DNA from: Stutzerimonas stutzeri
GTDB taxonomy: Bacteria; Pseudomonadota; Gammaproteobacteria; Pseudomonadales; Pseudomonadaceae
DNA length: 64,000 nucleotides
Assembly (NCBI RefSeq): GCF_000590475.1
Contig: NZ_CP007441.1
Coordinates: 711,096 to 775,095 of the forward strand
Direction of reading: 5' to 3'
Below are positions 40,864 to 49,407 of this stretch, one piece after another. A program made the translations under genes and the position numbers. Position 1 is the stretch's first letter. The number at the start of each line of letters is the position of its first letter. The notes beneath the pieces are model-generated. The model ran no database searches and was not told where the DNA came from. It saw only the letters and a list, made by a program, of their open reading frames with translations.

Positions 40864-41757
40864 TTACTGGCCCTGCGGCCTGAGCTTGGTAGCTACCCAG
40901 GTGTACCAGGTGGCTTTCTGCGTGGCCCGCTTGGCGGTGCCGAAGCTCTCGGTGATGCGATCGAGGATGATTGCCAGCAGTACCACGGCCATGCCGCTTT
41001 CGAAGCCGAGGCCGATGTCCAGTCGCTGAATACTGGCCAATACGTCGTTGCCCAGGCCGCCGGCACCGACCATCGAGGCGATGATCACCATCGACAGCGC
41101 CATCATGATGGTCTGGTTGACCCCGGCCATGATCGAGGGCATGGCGTTGGGCAATTGCACCTTGAACAGCAGCTGCCGACCGTTGCAGCCGAAGGACTGT
41201 CCGGCTTCGACGATTTCCTTGTTGACCTGACGGATGCCGAGGTTGGTCAAGCGAACTGCCGGCGGCATGGCGAATATCACCGTGGCGATGATGCCGGGCA
41301 CGCGGCCGAGGCCGAACAGCATCGCTGCCGGAATCAGATAGACGAATGCCGGCATGGTCTGCATGAAGTCCAGGATCGGCCGGGTGATGGTGGCGACTCG
41401 TTCACTGCGTGCCGACCAGATGCCCAACGGAACACCCAGCACCAGGCTGATCAACGTGGCGGAGAAGGTCAGGCCGAGGGTCACCACGGTTTGCTCCCAG
41501 AAGCCGGTGAGCACGATGAGAATGAAGGCAACGGCGGTGAAGACGGCGAACCGGACACCAATGCGCCATAGGCCAAGGCCGACGAAGATGGCAATGAGCA
41601 GCCAGGCCGGCGGCAACATCAGCAGCGCTTCGATACCCTCGGAAAACCCACTGACCACGCCGCCGAGGCTGTCGAAGGCGCCGCTGTAGTTTTCCAGCAG
41701 ATGCTGGACGACGTCGTTCACCCAGCTTCCCAGATCGAGTTCTTTATCCATGATCAA
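40864..41757 (-). CDS. cbcW: Choline/betaine/carnitine ABC transporter permease CbcW
   Basis: The 297-residue protein has about six membrane segments and the permease EAA-type loop EAGQSFGCNGRQLLFKVQLPNAMPSIMAGVNQ (about residues 190-220), typical of ProW/ChoW permeases. It overlaps cbcV by 4 bp. It is the only permease of this type in the window, while four binding proteins are present. Confidence 0.93.
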   Translation of the reverse strand: MIMDKELDLGSWVNDVVQHLLENYSGAFDSLGGVVSGFSEGIEALLMLPPAWLLIAIFVGLGLWRIGVRFAVFTAVAFILIVLTGFWEQTVVTLGLTFSATLISLVLGVPLGIWSARSERVATITRPILDFMQTMPAFVYLIPAAMLFGLGRVPGIIATVIFAMPPAVRLTNLGIRQVNKEIVEAGQSFGCNGRQLLFKVQLPNAMPSIMAGVNQTIMMALSMVIIASMVGAGGLGNDVLASIQRLDIGLGFESGMAVVLLAIILDRITESFGTAKRATQKATWYTWVATKLRPQGQ

Positions 41758-42950
41758 TCCTCCTGCAGGCGAGTCAGAAGGCGGCCTTTACTGATGGCGC
41801 CCGCGTAGAACCCTTGGCTGTCCACCACTGGCATGGGTCCTTCGTTATCCACCAGGCGTTCGATCACTTGGTCGAGCGGCTGGTCCTCGGTCAAAGGGTC
41901 AATCTGTTTCAACACCTGCGCATCGAGGCTGCAGGTCTGGCCGTTTTCGACCAGCAGGGCGATCCGTTCCAGGCTGATCGAGCCACGGAACTTGTTGTCT
42001 TCGTCGACTACGAAGGCGTAGTGCTTGTCCATCGCCTGCAGTTCCTGGCAGACCTGCTGGGCGTCCGGCGCCTTGCCGTTGTGCACGTAGAGCGGAACGC
42101 TATCGGACTTGAGCTGGCCGGCGGTGAGGTAGCGACTGGTGTTGACGGTGTCGAAGAAATTGCGCACGTAGCTGTTGGCGGGGTTGTCGATCAGCTCCTG
42201 CGGCGTGCCGACCTGAATCAGCTTGCCGCCTTCCATGATGCCGATGCGGTTGCCGATGCGCATGGCCTCCTCGATGTCATGGGAGACGAAGATGATGGTG
42301 CGTCGATGGGTCTTTTGCAGCTCCAGCAATACGTCCTGCATTTCCCGCCGCTTGAGCGGGTCGAGGGCGGAAAAGGCTTCGTCCATGATGATCATCGAGG
42401 GGTTTACCGCCAGTGCTCGGGCGAGGCCGACCCGCTGTTGCATGCCGCCGGACAATTCGTGCGGATACTTTTGCGCAAAGGTGTCGAGGCCGACCTGCGT
42501 GAGCACCGCCATGGCGCGCTCCTCGCGCTCTTTGCGCCCAACACCAGCGACCTCCAGGCCGAAGGCCGCGTTGTCCAGAACCGAGCGCGAAGGCATCAGC
42601 GCAAAGGACTGAAAGACCATGCTCATGTCGCGGCGGCGCAAATCGATGAGTTGGGCGTGGGGCAGTTTCGCGACGTTCTGCCCATCGATGAAGACGTCTC
42701 CGGCGCTGGGCTCGATCAAGCGATTGATCAGGCGTATCAGCGTGGATTTGCCGGAGCCGGACAGGCCCATCAGGACGAAGATCTCGCCTTCCTCGACACT
42801 GAACGAAACATCGCTCACGCCGATGACCGCACCGCGTTCGGCAAGGATCTTGTCCTTGCTCCAGCCTTGCTTGAGCAAGGCGATGGCTTCCTGTTCCTGT
42901 GAGCCGAATACCTTGTACAGGTTCTCGACGACGATTTTTCCAGACTGCAT
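41754..42950 (-). CDS. cbcV: Choline/betaine/carnitine ABC transporter ATPase CbcV
   Basis: From ATG 42950 (MQSGKIVVENLYKVFG) the product is 398 residues; GAGGGGA sits 8 nt before it, while an ATG at 42974 lacks a ribosome site. Walker A is GLSGSGKST, signature LSGGMQQRVGLARAL, Walker B IIMDEAFSALD. The C-terminal third holds tandem CBS domains (about 270-395), which in ProV/OpuAA sense ionic strength. First gene of cbcVWX, divergent from sdaA. Confidence 0.93.
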   Translation of the reverse strand: MQSGKIVVENLYKVFGSQEQEAIALLKQGWSKDKILAERGAVIGVSDVSFSVEEGEIFVLMGLSGSGKSTLIRLINRLIEPSAGDVFIDGQNVAKLPHAQLIDLRRRDMSMVFQSFALMPSRSVLDNAAFGLEVAGVGRKEREERAMAVLTQVGLDTFAQKYPHELSGGMQQRVGLARALAVNPSMIIMDEAFSALDPLKRREMQDVLLELQKTHRRTIIFVSHDIEEAMRIGNRIGIMEGGKLIQVGTPQELIDNPANSYVRNFFDTVNTSRYLTAGQLKSDSVPLYVHNGKAPDAQQVCQELQAMDKHYAFVVDEDNKFRGSISLERIALLVENGQTCSLDAQVLKQIDPLTEDQPLDQVIERLVDNEGPMPVVDSQGFYAGAISKGRLLTRLQED

Positions 42951-43942
42951 GGGATGGTTCCCCTCAGTAGACATCCAGATCAGCTAAACGGAGGCCGAAA
43001 GCGCCTTGCGACGCTGTCGGCTGGTGCCAACTGCTATGGCTTTTGGGTTGACATGTTCTTGGACGGAAGCGGCGTCGCGGTGCTCGACGGGCCGCAGCTG
43101 TGCAGGCGAGATGAGTGCTCATCTCGGCATCGGCTGGCTCGGCATCGTTGCGTATTCACCGTAGTGTCGTAACCGCTTCCATCCTTTGGCAGTGCTAGTA
43201 AGCTCATCGTGATTCGTACGCTCCGTACGGAGCGGAACCGGTACCCGTTATTGTTATGCGCACACCCGCTTGGGACGGCTGTAGCTATGTCCACAAAGCT
43301 CTCAGTTGCCGACGCTGTCCGGCTGGAGGCTGAGGAATATGGTTTAACGATATTCCCCTCTGGCGGCGGCAATTGTCGGGTTACGACGCTTACGTACTGA
43401 ACGGCGACATGCACCGCTAAAAAAACCATAACAGAAAAAAATTCATCATGGCACCGCTGCGGTGTTCATGCGGGGTCGACCTGCAAGGCGCGATTTGCTT
43501 GGAGACCGGTCATGCCGTGGCCTGGCGCCATCAGCTTAAACATGAAAAAAACTCACGGAGCCGATGTGCTTTTCTTCCGTATCAACCTCGGCAAGAGGTT
43601 TTGCTCCATTGAACGGGACCTGCCAGCGCGGGACGGCATCGTGATGTTGCCCAGGACTGACGCGCAGAATGACGATCTGCAGCCGATGTCTGCGCATGCG
43701 ACGTTGCGCCGCACACTTCGTTCATGAACCCGACAAATGAATGTGCTAATGCCCTCGTGCCGGGGGTGGTTCGCGGGTCCGCCGGTAATGGAATGGCGTC
43801 GAAGATTTTCCGCGCGGTAGCCACTAACCGGCCCAGCAAGTCGTGGCGGATTTGAGCATGGCCGCGTCGGTGTCAGACGCCTGCCTATCGGCAAAACCCC
43901 GATGATGAGCCTTGTCTTGGAGCATCCTGTGGAGCGTTCAGT
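42951..43942. other. Long divergent gap between cbcV and sdaA
   Basis: This 992-bp stretch has several short open frames on both strands (for example 43209-43400 and the opposite 43034-43429), none with a domain, signal peptide or convincing ribosome site. It contains an A-rich patch (about 43418-43450) and a lone ATTGAACG half-site near 43606. It must hold the promoters for cbcV and sdaA and probably GbdR sites, which I cannot place by eye. Confidence 0.5.
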
Positions 43943-45319
43943 GTGGCGATCAGCGTATTCGATCTTTTTAAAATCGGCATTGGGCCGTCCAGCTCGCATA
44001 CCGTTGGCCCCATGCTCGCTGGGGCGTTGTTTGTCGGCGCCCTGCGCGAACGCAAACTGCTGGAGCGGGTAGGCCGTGTCGAAGTACGGCTGTACGGCTC
44101 GCTGTCGGCCACCGGGGTCGGACATGGCACCGATAACGCCGTGCTGATGGGCCTGATGGGCGAGCGGCCGGACCTTATCGATCCGGAACAGATCGCGCCT
44201 CGTATCGCTGCGCTTCGATCCTGTGGGCAGCTGCAGCTCGATGGGCACTGGCCGGTTGCATTCGACTGGACTGAAGATCTGTTGCTCCTTGAGGAAAGCC
44301 TGCCTTACCACCCCAATGCCATGACCTTCATTGCGCAAGGGCACTCTGGCGAGCTGTATCAGGACACTTACTATTCCGTTGGTGGCGGTTTCGTGGTCAA
44401 TGCCGAGCAGGCGGCTGCCGGGCAGCTGGATCAAGACCACACCGCGCTGCCCTATGACTTTTCCAGCGCCGTCGAACTCCTGCAGCTGTGCAAGCGCCAC
44501 GGACTGCGCGTCAGCCAATTGATGATGGCCAACGAAATGGCCTGGCGCAGCGAGGCAGAAGTTCGCGGCGGTCTGCTGCGCCTGTGGGAAGCGATGCAGC
44601 TGTGCGTAACCAACGGACTACGCCACGAAGGCGTGCTGCCTGGCGGCTTGAATGTGCGCCGGCGCGCCGCCAGGTTGCACCGCAACCTGCTGGAGCTAAC
44701 TAAGCCGAACGTTATCGGCTCGACCATGAGCGCGATGGAGTGGGTGAACCTGTTCGCGCTGGCGGTGAACGAGGAGAACGCGGCGGGCGGGCGGATGGTG
44801 ACGGCGCCGACCAACGGAGCGGCTGGGATCATCCCGGCGGTGCTGCACTACTACATGAAGTTCCACCCGCAAGCCAGCGACGACGACGTGGTCGATTACC
44901 TCCTCGCCGCCGCGGCGATTGGCATTCTGTGCAAGAAAAATGCGTCGATTTCCGGCGCCGAGGTGGGGTGCCAAGGTGAGGTCGGTTCCGCTTGCGCCAT
45001 GGCGGCGGCTGGCCTGGCAGAGCTCCTGGGCGCCACGCCCGAGCAGCTTGAAAATGCCGCCGAGATCGGCCTGGAGCACAATCTGGGGCTGACCTGCGAT
45101 CCGGTCGGCGGTCTGGTGCAGGTGCCATGCATCGAGCGCAACGCCATCGCCGCGATGAAGGCGATCAATGCCGCGCAGATGGCGCTGCGTGGCGACGGCG
45201 AGCATTTCATTTCCCTTGATCGGGTCATCCGCACGATGCGCGATACGGGCGCTGACATGCATGACAAATACAAGGAAACCTCCCGTGGCGGCCTGGCGGT
45301 CAACGCCATCGAATGCTGA
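43943..45319 (+). CDS. sdaA: L-serine ammonia-lyase
   Basis: The 458-residue protein starts at GTG 43943, behind GGAG, with family start MAISVFDLFKIGIGPSSSHTVGPMLAG (the serine-binding SSSHT motif). Cluster cysteines are seen in GILCKKNASISGAEVGCQGEVGSACAM and LGLTCDPVGG; three bind the 4Fe-4S cluster in this family. It deaminates serine, the end product of glycine betaine catabolism, to pyruvate. P. aeruginosa has the same gene (sdaB, PA5379) between cbcX and gbdR, and GbdR activates it there. Confidence 0.94.
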   Translation: MAISVFDLFKIGIGPSSSHTVGPMLAGALFVGALRERKLLERVGRVEVRLYGSLSATGVGHGTDNAVLMGLMGERPDLIDPEQIAPRIAALRSCGQLQLDGHWPVAFDWTEDLLLLEESLPYHPNAMTFIAQGHSGELYQDTYYSVGGGFVVNAEQAAAGQLDQDHTALPYDFSSAVELLQLCKRHGLRVSQLMMANEMAWRSEAEVRGGLLRLWEAMQLCVTNGLRHEGVLPGGLNVRRRAARLHRNLLELTKPNVIGSTMSAMEWVNLFALAVNEENAAGGRMVTAPTNGAAGIIPAVLHYYMKFHPQASDDDVVDYLLAAAAIGILCKKNASISGAEVGCQGEVGSACAMAAAGLAELLGATPEQLENAAEIGLEHNLGLTCDPVGGLVQVPCIERNAIAAMKAINAAQMALRGDGEHFISLDRVIRTMRDTGADMHDKYKETSRGGLAVNAIEC

Positions 45320-45732
45320 CCCGAATGTGTGCATCGGCACCGCTCCGATGCTTGCTGGCGGTGCGTTGAGCTGGCGGGCCAGGGTCAGGTGTCGTGGTCC
45401 GGTTCGTCTGCTCTGGCACCGCTCCTCGTTACCGTCTTCTGTTACCGCCGATTCGAAATTCCAGATAGGAGCACCAACCGTCCCAGGCACTGCTACGAAA
45501 GTGCTCAAACCCGCGGAAAGCAAGGCTGCCAGGCGACTTCATGTCGCCTCCTTTGCTTCTGGCGAGCCATGTGCCGTGGGCGTTTCGGCAGGATCGACTT
45601 TTTTATTGAACGCTCAATCAATATAGGCATGCGGTTTGCCTTGAGATATGCAAGATCCGACATCGTTACGAGTCGGAACACAAAAAGAAGAACCTCGTCG
45701 AAGGTTCAAACGCCTAGCGTGAGGGTCCGCCT
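45320..45732. other. sdaA-gbdR intergenic region with hairpin and operator-like site
   Basis: This 413-bp gap has no gene. A hairpin (GCATCGG / CCGATGC, 45331-45351) lies 11 bp after the sdaA stop, without a T run. A BetI-like palindrome is at 45602-45623. Its length suggests that gbdR has its own promoter. Confidence 0.5.
45602..45623. promoter_or_regulatory. BetI-operator-like palindrome upstream of gbdR
   Basis: TTTATTGA-ACGC-TCAATCAATA matches 20 of 22 bases of the aligned part of the betI operator (37150-37171). It retains the ATTGA-ACGN-TCAAT core and lies about 110 bp before the gbdR start. This suggests that BetI, and so intracellular choline or betaine aldehyde state, also affects gbdR. 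Confidence 0.55.
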
Positions 45733-46830
45733 TTGTCACAGATCAATTCCGGGTCGCAGCCCCCAAACCGGCTCCCACAGACCATCGGCTTCTTGCTGCT
45801 GGACAACTTCACACTGATCTCCCTGGCCTCGGCCGTGGAACCATTGCGAATGGCCAACCAGCTGTCCGGCAAAGAGCTCTATCGCTGGTTCACCGTTACC
45901 CAAGCCGGACAGCCGGTGACCGCCAGTGACGGCTTGCAGATCAGTCCGGATGCGGGCTTCGCGACGGCGCCCAGCCTCGATTCGGTGATCGTCTGCGGCG
46001 GGGTGGATATCCAGCACAGCGTGAATCGCGAGCATCTGCACTGGTTGCAGGCTCAAGCCCGCCACGGACGTCAGCTCGGTGCGGTGTGCACCGGTAGTTG
46101 GGCGCTGGCCAAAGCCGGATTGCTCGATGGCTACGATTGCAGCGTGCATTGGGAATGCCTGGCCTCGATGCAGGAAGCCTTTCCGCGCACGACGGTCACG
46201 CCCAGGCTGTTTTCCATCGATCGCAATCGGCATACCGCTTCAGGCGGTACCGCACCGATGGATCTGATGCTGCAACTGATCGGCGCCCAGCATGGGCGTG
46301 AACTGGCTGCGGCAATCTCCGATATGTTCATGTACGAGCGTATTCGCAGCGAACAGGACCTCCAGCGCGTGCCGCTCAAGCACATGCTGGGCACTAACCA
46401 GCCGAAACTGCTGGAGATCGTGGCTCTGATGGAAGCCAACCTGGAGGAGCTGATCGACCTGGACGAACTGGCCTGCTACGTCAACGTGTCCCGGCGCCAG
46501 CTCGAGCGGCTGTTCCAGAAATACCTGCATTGCTCGCCGTCGCGCTATTACCTCAAGTTGCGGCTGATACGTGCCCGCCAGCTGCTCAAGCAGACGCCCA
46601 TGTCGATCATCGAGGTGGCCTCGGTTTGCGGCTTCGTCTCGACCCCGCATTTTTCCAAGTGCTACCGAGAGTTCTTCGGTATTCCGCCGCGTGACGAGCG
46701 CTCGGGCCAGCAATCGGCGCAGGTGGTCGCGCTGATACCTCGCCCCGATGATGGCAACAGAAATCCCGCCACCATGGCTGCGTTGCAACGCGCCCAGGGC
46801 GAGTCGACCTTCGCCAGCGTGCGCATCTGA
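45733..46830 (+). CDS. gbdR: GbdR, AraC/GlxA-family activator of glycine betaine catabolism
   Basis: The 365-residue protein begins at TTG 45733, with IGFLLLDNFTLISLASAVEPLRMANQLSGKELYRW, a near-invariant GbdR opening. The N-terminal half is a class I amidotransferase-like (DJ-1/PfpI) domain with CTGSWALAKAGLLDG. The C-terminal AraC DNA-binding domain has two helix-turn-helix units (ACYVNVSRRQLERLFQKYL; SIIEVASVCGFVSTPHFSKCYREFFGIPP). GbdR responds to glycine betaine and dimethylglycine and activates cbc, dgc, sox, sdaB and cai genes in P. aeruginosa. Confidence 0.93.
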   Translation: MSQINSGSQPPNRLPQTIGFLLLDNFTLISLASAVEPLRMANQLSGKELYRWFTVTQAGQPVTASDGLQISPDAGFATAPSLDSVIVCGGVDIQHSVNREHLHWLQAQARHGRQLGAVCTGSWALAKAGLLDGYDCSVHWECLASMQEAFPRTTVTPRLFSIDRNRHTASGGTAPMDLMLQLIGAQHGRELAAAISDMFMYERIRSEQDLQRVPLKHMLGTNQPKLLEIVALMEANLEELIDLDELACYVNVSRRQLERLFQKYLHCSPSRYYLKLRLIRARQLLKQTPMSIIEVASVCGFVSTPHFSKCYREFFGIPPRDERSGQQSAQVVALIPRPDDGNRNPATMAALQRAQGESTFASVRI

Positions 46831-46837
46831 CGTAACT

Positions 46838-46858
46838 CCCACCTTTTAAAAGGGTGGG
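46838..46858. terminator. Hairpin after gbdR
   Basis: CCCACCTTTT and AAAAGGGTGGG pair with one bulge, starting 7 bp after the gbdR stop. The A/T centre makes it symmetrical, so it could act on both strands. It is probably the end of the gbdR transcript. Confidence 0.5.
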
Positions 46859-46940
46859 TGCGGCGTCACCCGCTCTTTCGCCAGCAGTCGCGTATCGCTT
46901 TGCTTAAATTTGCGGACGTGACCAGCGTAGCTGGGACATT

Positions 46941-46968
46941 GCCATCCAACGTCAGTATGTTGGATGGC
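46941..46968. other. Perfect hairpin between gbdR and the dgc operon end
   Basis: GCCATCCAAC-GTCAGTAT-GTTGGATGGC has perfect 10-bp arms. It is 39 bp after the stop of the small minus-strand gene (47007) and convergent with gbdR, so it could terminate the dgc transcript. There is no T run on that strand. Confidence 0.45.
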
Positions 46969-47006
46969 CATGAAAGGTCCTTTGCGGAAGCAGCCTCTGT
47001 TTTCTT

Positions 47007-47252
47007 CTACGTGCGCACCAAAGCTGGAAGCAGATTCCGGCTGATGGCCTCACGCACCGCAGGCAGCAAGGTCGCGGAGCCGCCGAGCAGGTCCTCGACC
47101 AATCGGCGTAGCGCCTGCGCGCGCTCTTTGGACAGGCCGATAACGGCGCGTTCGCAGGCTTGTTCAGCGGTGGCGCCGCTGGGAATTTCAAAGCCCAGTG
47201 CCACGAGGCGATCGCGAAAATCGTCCTGGTCGATCAGATCGGCATACATCAT
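47007..47252 (-). CDS. Small conserved hypothetical protein at the end of the dgc operon
   Basis: The 81-residue protein (MMYADLIDQDDFRDRLVALGFEIP start) is all-helical by appearance, with a Leu/Arg-rich middle (ERAQALRRLVEDLLG) and no Cys or signal peptide. It is 44 bp behind etfB on the same strand. P. aeruginosa has a small hypothetical gene at the same place (PA5402 by my recollection). Function unknown; the context suggests a helper for dimethylglycine electron transfer. Confidence 0.7.
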   Translation of the reverse strand: MMYADLIDQDDFRDRLVALGFEIPSGATAEQACERAVIGLSKERAQALRRLVEDLLGGSATLLPAVREAISRNLLPALVRT

Positions 47253-47296
47253 CGTGTTCGCTCCTTTGATTTCAATATGGCGAGGCGGCGCTGCGC

Positions 47297-48070
47297 TTAG
47301 CGCAGCACACCTTCGTCCAGTAATAATTTGAAAATAGCCTCGGCGCCGGCTTGCGGCGACACGTCCTGGAGTAGCTGGCCGCCGCCACCGGAGGCCTTGG
47401 CGGTGGCCGCCTTCATCCGTTCGGCGCCGGTCTTGGCCTTGATCACCTTGAGCCGTTTGGGCCGCGGTCGCGCCGGTTGCAGCTGCGCCTCGGACAGCAG
47501 GCTGTCTTCGATTACCACGACGTCCTCAGCCCGCAGCTCGCCACGGCGGGCCGGACCGAAGGCGTACTGGCGCGCCGTCGGCGCAGCGTTGTCGACGCTG
47601 GCGACAAATGGCAATCGCACCTTTAGTCGGCGCCGCTGGCCGCGCGGCAAGGACTGCAGCACCTGCGCCACGCCGTTGTCGACTTTCTCCACCTCCGCCA
47701 GACCGACCACCAGGGGCCAGCCCAGACGTTCGGCCAGCAGATAGGGCAAGAGCCCTGAACCTTCGCCGGTTTCCGCCTGGCTGCCGGTCAGCACCAAGTG
47801 GGCGCCAGCATCCTGCAGGTAGTTGTTCAACAGCGGCAGCGCATCGCAGTGGCTGGGTTGTTCGAGCACGGTCATTCCGCTCAGCCCCATGCCCAGGTAG
47901 GCGCGCAGGGCCTGCTCTTGCGGATCTCCGGCGTGCAGCACCTGCAGCCGGTCGCCGGCCAGGCGCAGGCCGAGCTCGACGGCGCGGGCGTCCTGCTCGG
48001 CGCGACGGGCACGGCCAGAAGTCGGATGGGCGCCGACCGAGACCAGGGTGATGATGTTCAGGTCAGTCAT
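47297..48070 (-). CDS. etfB: Electron transfer flavoprotein beta subunit of the dgc operon
   Basis: The 257-residue protein has the ETF alpha/beta fold with GLRLAGDRLQVLHAGDP and VLTGSQAETGEGSGLLPYLLAERLGWPLV, the segment that contacts the alpha subunit and FAD. It is divergent from general EtfB, like the dedicated copy in Pseudomonas dgc operons (PA5401). It carries electrons from DgcA/DgcB to the respiratory chain. It follows etfA after 113 bp, which contain a palindromic repeat. Confidence 0.85.
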   Translation of the reverse strand: MTDLNIITLVSVGAHPTSGRARRAEQDARAVELGLRLAGDRLQVLHAGDPQEQALRAYLGMGLSGMTVLEQPSHCDALPLLNNYLQDAGAHLVLTGSQAETGEGSGLLPYLLAERLGWPLVVGLAEVEKVDNGVAQVLQSLPRGQRRRLKVRLPFVASVDNAAPTARQYAFGPARRGELRAEDVVVIEDSLLSEAQLQPARPRPKRLKVIKAKTGAERMKAATAKASGGGGQLLQDVSPQAGAEAIFKLLLDEGVLR

Positions 48071-48081
48071 GGCGCGACTCC

Positions 48082-48161
48082 GTAGGGTAGAAGACGCCTT
48101 TTTCTTCCACCATCAATGTGCGGTCTTTCCCGGTGGATGGGAGAAGCGTCATCCACCCTAC
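48082..48161. repeat. GTAGGGTGGAT-type palindromic repeat, copy E
   Basis: An 80-bp copy from GTAGGGTAGAAGACGC to AGCGTCATCCACCCTAC, filling most of the etfA-etfB gap. Lying inside an operon, it is more likely to affect mRNA processing or relative expression than to end transcription fully. Confidence 0.7.
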
Positions 48162-48183
48162 GGTTCTTTCGTGAGCCCGCTGT

Positions 48184-49407
48184 TTATGCCGCATCGCGAG
48201 CGCCTCCTTGGCGGTACTGCGTGACCAGCTCGATCAGCGCAGCGAGGATCTCGGTGGAATTGCCGATCACCGATAGGTCGGCGCGTTTGATCATGTCGCA
48301 GCCAGGATCCCTGTTCACGGCCACGACCTTGTCGCAGGCACCGATGCCCTGCAGGTGCTGGATGGCACCGGAAATCCCGATGGCCAGGTAGACCCGCGCG
48401 GTGACCCAGGTGCCGGTGGCGCCGACCTGACGGTCGCGCGGCATGAAACCGTCGTCGACCGCCACCCGCGAAGCGCCCTCGGTGGCGCCGAGTGCCTCGG
48501 CGGCTTGGTGGAACTGGGCCCAGTCCTTGACCCCATTGCCCCCGGAGAGAATGAACTCGGCCTCGGCCATGGGGATCAGGGCCGGGTCGACCGCCACCGC
48601 GCCGAGGTCTTCGATGCGCGGCAGGCAACGGGTGATCTTGTCTTCGAGCGGCAGCGCGCGCACTTCGTGGCGGGTTTCGCTGACCGGATCGGCACACTCG
48701 ACGGCGGCCAAGATCAGGCGCGGCGCCTTGCGTACCAAATCCTGCTGGCCGGCGCCGGCGCGGCCGATGCACTGTCCGTCGGCGACCTGCCAGACGCGGG
48801 TGGCGGGGCGCTCGCCGAGCTTGGCACCAAGGCGCCGACCGAGCTCGCCACCGCCGGTGCGGCTGTCCGGTAGCAGCCAGTGGCGTGGCGCCAGCTGGCT
48901 TTCCACCGCGCTGAGGGCCAACACCCGTGCTTCCGGCGCGTAGCCGTCGAACGCCTCGCCCTCGATGTGCAACAGGCGGTCGACGCCAGTGGTGTCAAAG
49001 GCGATCTCCTTGTAGTCGCCGAAGACCACGGCAACCACTGCGCCTGTTTCACCGGCCAGCTTGTTGGCCAGGCCGAGCAAGTCCTTGTCGTGGCTGCTCA
49101 GGCGACCGCCGACCATGTCCGGCACCACAGCGATATAGAAGTCCGGCTGTTCGACCACATGCAGCGGCAGCTGAACCACGGCGCTTACGGCATTGCGTTT
49201 GGCGCTGCCACCTTGCTGGGCACCGCTGCGGTCGATGCGCTTGATCCCGTTGGGACCGATGAAGCCGACCGCGTGGACGTTCTTGCGAATGACACCGTGC
49301 GGGCCCATCCAGCTGGTTTCGGCCGTCTGCATGGCCGCATGGAGCGGATGCAGGCGGTTACGGGCGATCCACTCGGCGCGTGGGTCGCGGCGGATGATGT
49401 CGCTCAT
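48184..49407 (-). CDS. etfA: Electron transfer flavoprotein alpha subunit of the dgc operon
   Basis: The 407-residue protein is longer than general EtfA (about 310) because of an N-terminal extension. The C-terminal FAD domain shows LGATGTWVTARVYLAIGISGAIQHLQG-like sequence and VAVNRDPGCDMIKRADLSVIGN. It binds FAD and pairs with EtfB. Its ATG overlaps the dgcB stop (TGATG), so translation is coupled. Equivalent to PA5400. Confidence 0.86.
   Translation of the reverse strand: MSDIIRRDPRAEWIARNRLHPLHAAMQTAETSWMGPHGVIRKNVHAVGFIGPNGIKRIDRSGAQQGGSAKRNAVSAVVQLPLHVVEQPDFYIAVVPDMVGGRLSSHDKDLLGLANKLAGETGAVVAVVFGDYKEIAFDTTGVDRLLHIEGEAFDGYAPEARVLALSAVESQLAPRHWLLPDSRTGGGELGRRLGAKLGERPATRVWQVADGQCIGRAGAGQQDLVRKAPRLILAAVECADPVSETRHEVRALPLEDKITRCLPRIEDLGAVAVDPALIPMAEAEFILSGGNGVKDWAQFHQAAEALGATEGASRVAVDDGFMPRDRQVGATGTWVTARVYLAIGISGAIQHLQGIGACDKVVAVNRDPGCDMIKRADLSVIGNSTEILAALIELVTQYRQGGARDAA

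Noticed and set aside
43553..44518. A 321-residue minus-strand frame over the start of sdaA
   Set aside because: It lies opposite the conserved serine dehydratase N-terminus and has no recognisable motifs.
45320..45450. A possible sigma-54 promoter in front of gbdR
   Set aside because: GGCAC words are present but no GC element stands at the required spacing of a -12 box.
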